Below, piece by piece: positions 1 through 5,560 of a stretch of 5,568 bases of DNA. The stretch is from Candidatus Heimdallarchaeota archaeon (lineage in GTDB: Archaea > Asgardarchaeota > Heimdallarchaeia > Heimdallarchaeales > Kariarchaeaceae). Location of the stretch: contig JALUTL010000098.1 in NCBI GenBank assembly GCA_027016475.1, positions 1-5,568 of the forward strand. Direction: 5' to 3'. The position numbers and the translations under genes are program-made. The notes beneath the pieces were generated by a model. It made no database searches and was not told the DNA's origin. It worked only from the letters and a program-made list of their open reading frames with translations. Every line of letters begins with the position of its first letter. Positions within the stretch are counted from its first letter, which is position 1.

Positions 1-30
1 GGTATATTTTCTTTCATCATGATCATAAAT

Positions 31-50
31 AAAAAACTCCATGGTTTTTT
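31..50. terminator. Symmetric A6/T6 terminator-like element downstream of hutI
   Basis: AAAAAAC at 31-37 and GTTTTTT at 44-50 are perfect reverse complements around a six-base spacer, so both strands read a run of six T after a short weak stem. Archaeal termination depends mainly on T-rich non-template tracts, so the element could stop transcripts from either direction. On the minus strand two further T5 tracts (complement of 85-89 and 60-64) lie between the hutI stop and this element, giving hutI a graded T-rich end. The remainder of bases 1-133 contains no convincing gene. A bidirectional role is inferred, and the gene beyond base 1 is unknown. Confidence 0.45.
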
Positions 51-133
51 CTGACATACAAAAATGCATTTGTTTTCAATCTATAAAAATTTCTTGTCTC
101 ACTATGACTGATTTCTTTAGGATGTTTGCAGAA

Positions 134-1327
134 TTATATTTTTGGAGAGGAATTATTGACTTGAACCTTGCCTTCTACAAACAAATGAGAGAGCATATTT
201 TGATCCATTCGTGTCAATAGATATTCGATCGTAGGCGCATCCCACAATGCAAAAGTAGCCTCGCTTCCTTCATGTAATGGAGTAAAGTCTTCACCAGTTA
301 TTCCTTTCCAAGAACCTGATGTTGCCGCTTTCAAAGCCATCTGGGGCGGCATCCGGTACAGGAAGGTTGCAAATCTCATTGCAGTCTGCATGGATACAAC
401 CAGATTATTTGGATTGAAATCGCTTCCCAACCCTATAGTCAAATTCGGGAATTTGTTCCAGCCAGATGGATATGTTGCTGAGAATAGCCCTATGGGCGCC
501 GCAGGCATGAACATTGAGACTGTCTGTGTAAGAGAGATAGCTTCGAAGTCATCTTCTTTCGCCAAGAGCAAGTGATCCACAGAAAGGGCATCGTATTTTT
601 CGGCAGCCAACTTTCCTATCCCAGTATATTCAAGTTCATCAGCATGAACTCGGATCGGGAGACCCTCATCGAGCGATGCCGACAGGATTCTCTCTGTTTC
701 CTCAACTGTAAACGCGCCACGATCACAGAATACATCAGTTGACACTGCCAAGCCGTTTTTCTTGATTTCAGGCAGAATTGAAATCACCTGTTCGACATAT
801 TCTTTCCTTGGCACATCCTTTGGCAATGCATGAGCTCCACAGTAGGTAGGAATGACATTTACAGCATGTTGTGAATTTGCTTGATTCAATATCTTCAGCA
901 ACCTCAATTCTTCTTCAGGAGTCAGGCCGTATCCTGATTTTGCTTCAACCGTAAGTGTTCCAAAGCTCATCATAACGTCCAATCTTTTCAAAACCAATTC
1001 TAGTAATTCTTTGTCGGATGCTGACCGTGTGTGTTCCACCGTCGTTAATATTCCTCCCCCTTTTTCCAATATCTCTGCATAAGATGCACCTCTCACTTTA
1101 AGTGGAAGCTCAAAAGATCTATCTCCAGCAAAAATCAGGTGAGTGTGTCCATCTACAAGTGGGGGCGACATGAACTTTCCCTTGACATCCAACCCGTCTG
1201 GATTATCTACATAGCTTGATTGTTTGATGATTTCATGAATTATTTTTTCTTTGAGTGTAATTTGAAATGGGCCTTCATGCCACTTATACCCATCAAAATA
1301 TCTTTCTACATTAAACAATGTGTTCAT
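134..1327 (-). CDS. hutI: Imidazolonepropionase (HutI), histidine degradation
   Basis: HutI is a cytosolic metal-dependent amidohydrolase that opens 4-imidazolone-5-propanoate to N-formimidoyl-L-glutamate, the third step of histidine breakdown after HutH and HutU. The 397 residues are close to the usual 400-420, so the gene looks complete. Family marks run in order: the metal pair H61-T-H63 in VDGHTHLIFAGDR; the RGASYAEI...GGGI segment (79-93); EAKSGYGL (128-135); the metal ligand H228 and catalytic-type E231 in HADE; H252 in VDHL; and metal-ligand-type D303 in GSDFNPNN. The C-terminus returns to the small beta domain (FALWDAP...FVEGKV). The ATG at 1327 has no Shine-Dalgarno site, but an A/T box lies about 26 bases upstream, suggesting a leaderless transcript. 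The gene lies 40 bases behind the binding-protein gene on the same strand, so readthrough from that promoter is also possible. No other hut gene is visible. Assignment is firm from the motifs; role assignments by residue come from known HutI structures. Confidence 0.95.
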   Translation of the reverse strand: MNTLFNVERYFDGYKWHEGPFQITLKEKIIHEIIKQSSYVDNPDGLDVKGKFMSPPLVDGHTHLIFAGDRSFELPLKVRGASYAEILEKGGGILTTVEHTRSASDKELLELVLKRLDVMMSFGTLTVEAKSGYGLTPEEELRLLKILNQANSQHAVNVIPTYCGAHALPKDVPRKEYVEQVISILPEIKKNGLAVSTDVFCDRGAFTVEETERILSASLDEGLPIRVHADELEYTGIGKLAAEKYDALSVDHLLLAKEDDFEAISLTQTVSMFMPAAPIGLFSATYPSGWNKFPNLTIGLGSDFNPNNLVVSMQTAMRFATFLYRMPPQMALKAATSGSWKGITGEDFTPLHEGSEATFALWDAPTIEYLLTRMDQNMLSHLFVEGKVQVNNSSPKI

Positions 1328-1348
1328 AGGATGAAACAGTTCTTATGG

Positions 1349-1357
1349 TTTTAAATT
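1349..1357 (-). promoter_or_regulatory. TATA-like box for hutI
   Basis: On the minus strand this reads AATTTAAAA, centred about 26 bases before the A of the hutI ATG. That is the archaeal TATA-to-start distance expected if transcription begins at the start codon itself. No Shine-Dalgarno site lies between it and the ATG, which fits leaderless initiation. The region is A/T-rich, so a chance match is possible. Confidence 0.45.
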
Positions 1358-1367
1358 AATTCTGAAT

Positions 1368-2258
1368 TTAAATCAAGCGTTTTCTTCTTATGGATACAAA
1401 AATTGCCATGATACCGAAGCCAAAGAAAACTGCCTCAGTTGAATACGGGGATCGAGTTGTAGGTGTCGATGTTCCTGTTTCAGTGCTGAACCAAAGGTCA
1501 TATATGGTGTCATAGGTGCCATCAGATAGCATTGCATTAAGAATCTCATTGATTTTGTCCAACAATCGAGTTTCGCCCTTTCGGATACCGATACCGAATT
1601 GTTCAACACTTCCGAAAGTTGCTGCCACTTCACCTTTTACGGCGCCTGTAGCAGCTGCGTACGCAACCACAGGAAGATCACCAAGGATGACATCGATTTC
1701 TCCCAAATTGAGCTTGAGATAAAGATCATCGAAGTTCTGAAGTCTAACAATTTCAGGGTTTGTGAAGTTTGAAATAAAGATGTCTGAGGTAGTTCCAGTC
1801 TGAACACCAATTTTTAGACCAGTTTGATTCAGGTCTTCAGGGCCCTTGATGTTCTTTGGATTTCCTTCCTGAACGAGGATTGCTTGGGAAGAGTTGTAGT
1901 AAGGCCTTGAAAAATCAATTTCTTGAGACCTTTCTTCAGTGATTGTCATAGCGGAAATAATTACATCAAATTCCCCATTCTTCAGGGAAGGAATAATGGT
2001 GTCCCACACAACAGTTTTGATTTCAACGGACACACCCATCCTTTTCCCAATTTCCTTTGCAATATCGACATCAAAACCAACGGCTTGGTTTGTTGTTTCG
2101 TTGATAAATTCAAATGGGGGATAGGTTGTGTCACTTCCAACCACAAGCTTTCCGGCTGCCATAATATCATCTAGTTGATCACCCAGTACAGGAGATGAAC
2201 CTAGACTGAATGCCAGCAGAAATGCCAATGCAATTGGAAACAAAAGTTTTTTGTTCAT
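1368..2258 (-). CDS. Polar amino-acid ABC transporter, solute-binding protein (family 3, HisJ/GlnH type), C-terminally anchored
   Basis: This 296-residue extracytoplasmic receptor should capture an amino acid and hand it to the permease encoded across the divergent promoter region. Residues 1-26 are a Sec-type signal peptide (NKK, hydrophobic core, probable cleavage after VLG26); there is no lipobox cysteine. The mature domain (27 to about 257) carries the family-3 pattern: SDTTYPPFEF (42-51), VGFDVDIAKEIG (60-71), PSLKNGEFDVIISAMTITEERSQEIDFS (90-117) and GVQTGTT (151-157). R110 and D194 sit where HisJ-type proteins bind the ligand carboxylate and amino group, by recalled alignment. A Thr/Ser-rich stalk (258-272), a hydrophobic helix (about 273-290) and RRKR (291-294) follow, an archaeal-style membrane anchor. 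The ATG at 2258 is preceded by AGGTGA with a nine-base spacer. Family is certain; the ligand is not. Histidine is suggested by the adjacent hutI, but glutamine, arginine or cystine cannot be excluded. Confidence 0.93.
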   Translation of the reverse strand: MNKKLLFPIALAFLLAFSLGSSPVLGDQLDDIMAAGKLVVGSDTTYPPFEFINETTNQAVGFDVDIAKEIGKRMGVSVEIKTVVWDTIIPSLKNGEFDVIISAMTITEERSQEIDFSRPYYNSSQAILVQEGNPKNIKGPEDLNQTGLKIGVQTGTTSDIFISNFTNPEIVRLQNFDDLYLKLNLGEIDVILGDLPVVAYAAATGAVKGEVAATFGSVEQFGIGIRKGETRLLDKINEILNAMLSDGTYDTIYDLWFSTETGTSTPTTRSPYSTEAVFFGFGIMAIFVSIRRKRLI

Positions 2259-2267
2259 TTTCTTTTC

Positions 2268-2273
2268 TCACCT
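2268..2273 (-). promoter_or_regulatory. Ribosome binding site of the binding-protein gene
   Basis: The minus strand reads AGGTGA, nine bases before the ATG at 2258, complementary to the archaeal 16S rRNA tail. It supports the chosen start. It directly abuts the inverted repeat at 2274-2292, so folding of that repeat in RNA, or a protein bound there, could affect access to this site. Confidence 0.6.
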
Positions 2274-2292
2274 GCATGTTGTTCAAACATGC
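2274..2292. promoter_or_regulatory. Operator-like inverted repeat GCATGTT-N5-AACATGC
   Basis: A perfect seven-base dyad with a five-base spacer occupies 2274-2280 and 2286-2292. Counting about 26 bases from the centre of the TATA box at 2316-2323 puts the transcription start of the binding-protein gene near 2293, so the dyad covers roughly the first 19 transcribed bases and ends exactly where the ribosome binding site begins. As DNA it fits a dimeric repressor site that blocks polymerase; as RNA it could form a hairpin with a five-base loop. The symmetry is directly seen; the regulatory role is inferred. Confidence 0.5.
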
Positions 2293-2315
2293 CACTCAAA
2301 ATGAAGAAATTGTTT

Positions 2316-2323
2316 TATTTAAA
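2316..2323 (-). promoter_or_regulatory. Archaeal TATA box for the binding-protein gene
   Basis: The minus strand reads TTTAAATA, a near-ideal archaeal TATA box. The predicted start is near 2293, giving a leader of about 35 bases that contains the dyad and AGGTGA. This is one half of the divergent promoter region 2259-2482, which holds no gene. Confidence 0.65.
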
Positions 2324-2437
2324 CTATTCTCTGACACTAAACTCACGTAATCAATATCACGGCCAATTCTTGTGAGTTCTTCCATCATAAATGTCGAATT
2401 CCCATGAATGGTGGTTCTTCAGTTGTAAAATCCATTA

Positions 2438-2445
2438 TTTATAAA
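2438..2445 (+). promoter_or_regulatory. Archaeal TATA box for the permease-ATPase operon
   Basis: TTTATAAA, followed by more A, lies where transcription would begin at about 2467. That leaves a leader of about 16 bases holding the GGTGAT ribosome site before the ATG at 2483. A second A/T stretch, CTATATAT at 2452-2459, is less likely because it would place the start inside the coding region or too close to the ATG. Confidence 0.6.
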
Positions 2446-2472
2446 AAATGCCTATATATCTACTTTCAACGT

Positions 2473-2478
2473 GGTGAT
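2473..2478 (+). promoter_or_regulatory. Ribosome binding site that decides the permease start
   Basis: GGTGAT is complementary to the conserved archaeal 16S tail (GATCACCTCC) and lies four bases before the ATG at 2483. An upstream in-frame GTG at 2471 overlaps this site and would have almost no leader if transcription starts near 2467, so the ATG is preferred. Confidence 0.6.
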
Positions 2479-2482
2479 TTGT

Positions 2483-3283
2483 ATGGCCAATCCGATAATA
2501 GACTTTTTCGCAGCTGTCATCAATGGCTTTCGGAATGTCTTTGATTTTTTGGGCACATTTTCCACCAATTCATGGTTCCTGTTGATTGACAATTGGGATG
2601 TCTTCCTGAATGCATTGCGCACGACATTGGAAATCTGTATATTTTCAATGCTTTTTGGTTTCATCATTGGTGTCATCGCAGCACTCATGAAGCTTTCTTC
2701 GAACAAAGTGATTCGTGTACCATCAGTGCTCTACGTAGAGATACTTAGGGGCACACCATTACTAGTACAAATTCTATTCATGAGTTTTGCCTACCCAACC
2801 TTAGTTCAACAGCTGTTTTCTGTAACTTTGGTTGAAGGAACATGGACCAATCCAACGGCAAGATGGGACGCAATAATCGTTCTCAGTTTGAATACAGGAG
2901 CCTATCAAGCGGAAATAATAAGGGCTGGAATTTCAAGCATACCAAAAGGACAGTTGGAAGCAGCTAGGGCAATTGGACTTTCCTATCCTGAGGCTATGGC
3001 ATATGTCATCCTTCCTCAGGCATTTAGGGTTATCACTCCTCCATTGGCAAATGAGTTCATAAATTTAGTTTTGAACAGCAGTCTCGTTTCAGTCATAGCT
3101 GTTTCTGACCTGACGCAAACTGGAAGAATCATTTCATCTCGCACATTTAGAACGCTTGAAACATGGACGATAGTAGGTTTATTCTACTTTTCCATTACTT
3201 TGACCCTTTCAAGGGTGCTTCAATATGTTGAGAAAAGGTATAGAATCCCGGGACTTGGAATTCAAAAGGAGGAATCATTTTGA
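2483..3283 (+). CDS. Polar amino-acid ABC transporter, permease (HisM/GlnP type)
   Basis: This 266-residue integral membrane protein should form the channel of the amino-acid importer, probably as a homodimer since only one permease gene is present. Visible marks are YVEILRGTPLLVQILF (84-99) and GAYQAEIIRAG (139-149), then the EAA coupling loop that docks on the ATPase: E159-A-A, G165 and I-L-P at 176-178. NEFINLVLNSSLVSVI (190-205) replaces the usual KDTSL-type stretch with NSSL. About five hydrophobic spans are seen, near 45-70, 80-103, 128-145, 185-206 and 225-245. The N-terminal 40 residues, rich in aromatic and hydrophobic residues (residues 5-26), make it longer than the common 215-230 and may be an amphipathic or extra helix. 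The start is taken as the ATG at 2483 rather than the GTG at 2471 because of the GGTGAT site. The gene ends in a four-base overlap with the ATPase gene. The binding-protein gene lies divergently upstream. Confidence 0.93.
   Translation: MANPIIDFFAAVINGFRNVFDFLGTFSTNSWFLLIDNWDVFLNALRTTLEICIFSMLFGFIIGVIAALMKLSSNKVIRVPSVLYVEILRGTPLLVQILFMSFAYPTLVQQLFSVTLVEGTWTNPTARWDAIIVLSLNTGAYQAEIIRAGISSIPKGQLEAARAIGLSYPEAMAYVILPQAFRVITPPLANEFINLVLNSSLVSVIAVSDLTQTGRIISSRTFRTLETWTIVGLFYFSITLTLSRVLQYVEKRYRIPGLGIQKEESF
3267..3272 (+). promoter_or_regulatory. Ribosome binding site supporting the TTG start of the ATPase
   Basis: AGGAGG inside the permease 3' end lies seven bases before the TTG at 3280. The next in-frame ATG (3361) would remove the A-loop region and has no such site, so TTG is the likely start. 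Confidence 0.7.
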
Positions 3284-4020
3284 TCGAACCACTTTTGAGC
3301 ATTCGGAATCTTGAAAAGAGATACAATGCAACGGACCCTCCAGCGTTGAACGGTGTGAATATGGATGTAAGCAAAGGTGAGGTTGTTGTCATAATTGGTG
3401 CATCGGGTTCTGGAAAATCAACCTTGCTCCGATGTATTAATAGGTTGATAGAGCCAACTGCTGGTGAAATTTATTTTGAAGGGTTAAATGTTTTGGATCC
3501 GTCATACGATGTAAACCATCTTCGAGAGCAGATCGGAATGGTATTTCAAAATTTCAATCTGTTCACCCATCTCAAGGTTCTTCAAAATATTACCTTAGGG
3601 CTAATAAAAGTGAAGAAGATGAGCAAGGATGAAGCAGAGAAGATTGCTTACGAGACACTTCGAATGGTTGATCTCGAGGACAAGGCCGATTCATATCCTG
3701 CCCAATTGTCTGGTGGCCAAGCTCAAAGGGTTGGAATTGCACGAGCATTGGCCATGAATCCTAAGCTGATGCTGTTTGATGAACCCACGTCCGCGCTTGA
3801 TCCGGAATTGGTTGGCGGGATTATTCAGATCATGGAAGACTTGGCTAAAAGACAGATGACAATGGTAGTAGTTACACACGAAATGGGATTTGCAAAGGAG
3901 GCAGCAGATAGGGTCGTCTATGTTGATGGAGGGGCAATTGTAGAAGAAGGTTCTCCAGAAGAAGTCTTGACCAATCCCAAACATGAAAGAACGAAGCAAT
4001 TTTTAAGCCGGATTCTTTAA
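3280..4020 (+). CDS. Polar amino-acid ABC transporter, ATP-binding subunit (GlnQ/HisP type)
   Basis: This 246-residue cytosolic ATPase powers the importer and is the usual length for the family (about 240-250). All motifs are intact: A-loop Y15, Walker A GASGSGKST (40-48), Q-loop Q90 in VFQNFNLFTH, signature LSGGQ (143-147), Walker B LMLFDEP (163-169) with catalytic E168, D-loop SALD (171-174) and switch H200. The stretch FQNFNLFTHLKVLQNI is typical of amino-acid importers. Translation starts at TTG, which overlaps the permease TGA as TTGA behind AGGAGG, implying coupled translation and matched subunit amounts. The 3' end overlaps the convergent minus-strand membrane-protein gene by four bases. 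No clear terminator follows on the plus strand. Family is certain; substrate follows the binding protein and remains open. Confidence 0.95.
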   Translation: MIEPLLSIRNLEKRYNATDPPALNGVNMDVSKGEVVVIIGASGSGKSTLLRCINRLIEPTAGEIYFEGLNVLDPSYDVNHLREQIGMVFQNFNLFTHLKVLQNITLGLIKVKKMSKDEAEKIAYETLRMVDLEDKADSYPAQLSGGQAQRVGIARALAMNPKLMLFDEPTSALDPELVGGIIQIMEDLAKRQMTMVVVTHEMGFAKEAADRVVYVDGGAIVEEGSPEEVLTNPKHERTKQFLSRIL

Positions 4021-4448
4021 ATCTCAAAAAGGATACTAAAATAAAACAGAAAACCACTGATAAATGCAGTCATCCACGAATAATAGGTAGCAAGCATCAG
4101 CTTCCTGTTCAGTTTTAAATTTGAGTTTTCCCATCGTTTGAAAAGGAAGAATACAACCAAATAAAGTGCCAAAAGAAGTGCAATGAGTCCTGAAATCCTA
4201 TGGATAGCAAGAATAAACAGCCCAATATCCTTTACCGGACTTTCCGGGTCGCTGACGTAAAATGCCGCATTCGGAAACATCCAAAAGAACGTAATTATTG
4301 CTTGAAGGAAAACTGCAGGATAAACAAACATGTGATGCATTTCTATGTCCAGTTGTTTTGCATATTTAACGCCAAGCAACACTGCTGCAAAAATCCCTAT
4401 TTCCACAATCAAGACGATAGTTGATATTGGATAGAATGCCATACCCAT
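4017..4448 (-). CDS. Small four-helix membrane protein, possibly DUF420-like
   Basis: This 143-residue protein is mostly hydrophobic, with four spans near residues 7-29, 40-60, 74-103 and 117-141. Polar features sit at helix ends: H38-H39-M40 before the second span, H83-R84 early in the third, and a basic loop (K104-K116) before the fourth. The order of elements (HxM-like start, HR in a middle helix, a basic loop, then a W...SG..FYF last helix) recalls DUF420 or cytochrome-b561-like four-helix proteins, but the histidine expected after the basic loop is replaced by NRK (114-116), so the link is tentative. Its ATG directly follows the TAA of the upstream gene, with no Shine-Dalgarno site, suggesting reinitiation; M3 is an alternative start. 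Its stop overlaps the ABC ATPase stop in TTAA. Function is unknown. A membrane partner of the upstream protein is inferred from the coupling only. Confidence 0.82.
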   Translation of the reverse strand: MGMAFYPISTIVLIVEIGIFAAVLLGVKYAKQLDIEMHHMFVYPAVFLQAIITFFWMFPNAAFYVSDPESPVKDIGLFILAIHRISGLIALLLALYLVVFFLFKRWENSNLKLNRKLMLATYYSWMTAFISGFLFYFSILFEI

Positions 4449-5156
4449 TTAATCTTCAAGCATTTTTAAGTATGTAATGCTCCCTCTTGTAGTAAAGCGA
4501 GTAGAAGTTGATTCAATTGGAGCTTTGTTGTGATGGACAAGAATAGAATTGGCAATCATACCCCAAGGACAGTATCGTGTTTTTCCGTCCCGATAGGCAG
4601 GTGAATCATGGATTTTTGCAAATGCACAGTGGTTTGCGGAAAATTCAACTTGGTTTTGCTTTATTTTTACTTTACCAGCCTTGATGAATCCGTTGGTTTT
4701 TAGATAATCCAAATACATTTCGAGCTTTTGATTCAAATCCACATTCTGAGAAGTGATTTCTGGTGGAAGGTAGTGGACTAGGTAATCCGTTATTTTGTTG
4801 AAAACATATTCTTTTATTGCTTGATCACCCAATATTTCAAGGAAGGCATTTTCAAATCCGAATATCACTGCTCGAAGTTTCCACGCATCTTCCATTTCCA
4901 TTTGCAACTCTGTCCCTGGATTTTCAATTGCCCGATCAATTTTGTTCCAAAGGGTATCAACCATTTGCTTCAAGTCGGAATTGTCCATTTGAAGTTCTGG
5001 AAGAAAGGATTCGATGTAATATCCCATTCGAGGAATCACTTGCTTGTGTACAACACCCTCACCCAACAGCTCCTCCCCGACAGTCTTGTAGGCTTCAAGT
5101 ATACCAAAATAGAGAAAAATTGCATCCTCAGTCTGTTGTATCTTTCTTTGGCTCAT
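4449..5156 (-). CDS. Uncharacterised protein with C-terminal Cys/CPWG domain, possibly V4R-like
   Basis: This 235-residue soluble protein has no signal peptide or membrane span. Residues 1-135 are mainly helical and appear to hold two related units: about 14-55 (FLYFGILEAYK...YYIESFLPEL) and 97-134 (VIFGFENAFLEILG...DYLVHYLPPEI). After a helical, Lys-rich linker, residues 163-235 look alpha/beta and carry H176-C177-A-F-A, C196-P-W-G, H208-H209 and a closing STSTRFTTRGSITYLKMLE. The spacing of C...CP.g followed by a helix and a final strand pair resembles V4R (4-vinyl reductase/hydrocarbon-binding) or related thiazoline-hydrolase-type domains, in which such residues line a ligand or metal pocket; I recognise this only loosely. 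The ATG at 5156 lacks a Shine-Dalgarno site but has TTTTAA about 25 bases upstream. It abuts the membrane-protein gene downstream, so joint expression is likely. No function can be assigned. Confidence 0.8.
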   Translation of the reverse strand: MSQRKIQQTEDAIFLYFGILEAYKTVGEELLGEGVVHKQVIPRMGYYIESFLPELQMDNSDLKQMVDTLWNKIDRAIENPGTELQMEMEDAWKLRAVIFGFENAFLEILGDQAIKEYVFNKITDYLVHYLPPEITSQNVDLNQKLEMYLDYLKTNGFIKAGKVKIKQNQVEFSANHCAFAKIHDSPAYRDGKTRYCPWGMIANSILVHHNKAPIESTSTRFTTRGSITYLKMLED

Positions 5157-5178
5157 GAATTGACTTCTAACTGTTCAA

Positions 5179-5184
5179 TTAAAA
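5179..5184 (-). promoter_or_regulatory. TATA-like box for the 235-residue protein gene
   Basis: The minus strand reads TTTTAA, centred about 25 bases before the ATG at 5156, in the 37-base gap after the 114-residue protein gene. With no Shine-Dalgarno site this fits a leaderless start of its own, in addition to possible readthrough. It is short and lies in A/T-rich sequence, so it is weak evidence. Confidence 0.35.
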
Positions 5185-5193
5185 GGGTTATCC

Positions 5194-5538
5194 CTATCCA
5201 TCCGTTAACCTTAGGTTCCATGACTGTTCATTGACTCGATCCAGTTGAATGAACCTTAATGAATCGTTCTCCTCATTCAGATACACATTCATCTTTCGTA
5301 CTCTTCTGTTGTTGAGTGACTCCATTATTTTTACAGCTGTATTGATGAGTGAAATGAGATATACCTCAAACAAAGGAGGGAATTGTGATTTTGAGGAGGA
5401 AGGGAATTTGCCGTTGTCAATTTGAATAGAATCTACAGATGCAATTTTTCTTTCAAATTCCATTGGATCAAAGGTGTCAATTATGTTCATTGATTTCTCC
5501 ATAAATCTGCGAATGTTCAAACTTTGTTCTTCATCCAT
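5194..5538 (-). CDS. Hypothetical small soluble protein (114 aa)
   Basis: I do not recognise this protein. Residues 1-33 are charged and helix-prone (MDEEQSLNIRRFMEKSMNIIDTF...FERKI), residues 45-50 form a Ser-rich break, residues 54-75 form a strong helix (PLFEVYLISLINTAVKIMESL), and 78-111 are basic then strand-like (RRVRKMNVYLNEEN...LRFIQLDRV...WNLRLTDG). No cysteine, signal peptide or membrane span is present. It heads the minus-strand cluster, 37 bases before the Cys/CPWG protein gene. The ATG at 5538 lacks a Shine-Dalgarno site, but ATTAAATT lies about 26 bases upstream at the window edge. The coding call rests on an uninterrupted frame, plausible protein composition and the conserved spacing pattern; an upstream start beyond the window cannot be judged fully. 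Confidence 0.68.
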   Translation of the reverse strand: MDEEQSLNIRRFMEKSMNIIDTFDPMEFERKIASVDSIQIDNGKFPSSSKSQFPPLFEVYLISLINTAVKIMESLNNRRVRKMNVYLNEENDSLRFIQLDRVNEQSWNLRLTDG

Positions 5539-5560
5539 TGGGAAAGATATTGCAATGAGT

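Noticed and set aside
1..133. Small gene or riboswitch in the left edge region
   Set aside because: No sizeable frame with a ribosome site and no stable conserved-looking structure; the T-rich tracts fit termination of hutI.
2340..2378. Seven-base inverted repeat AACTCAC ... GTGAGTT with a 25-base spacer in the divergent promoter region
   Set aside because: A seven-base match with so long a spacer is expected by chance about as often as not in a region this size, and it lies upstream of both TATA boxes without clear placement.
2402..2411. Palindrome CCATGAATGG as an operator
   Set aside because: Only four paired bases per arm; common by chance.
2471..2482. In-frame GTG codons at 2471 and 2474 as the permease start
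   Set aside because: They overlap the GGTGAT ribosome site and lie only a few bases after the predicted transcription start; the ATG at 2483 fits both signals.
3691..3999. Minus-strand open frame of 102 codons inside the ABC ATPase gene
   Set aside because: It lies opposite the fully conserved signature and Walker B region of the ATPase and encodes no recognisable pattern.
4817..5234. Two plus-strand open frames (113 and 137 codons) opposite the 235-residue protein
   Set aside because: They are antisense to a more plausible gene, overlap each other in different frames, and show Cys/His/Pro-rich compositions typical of chance translation.
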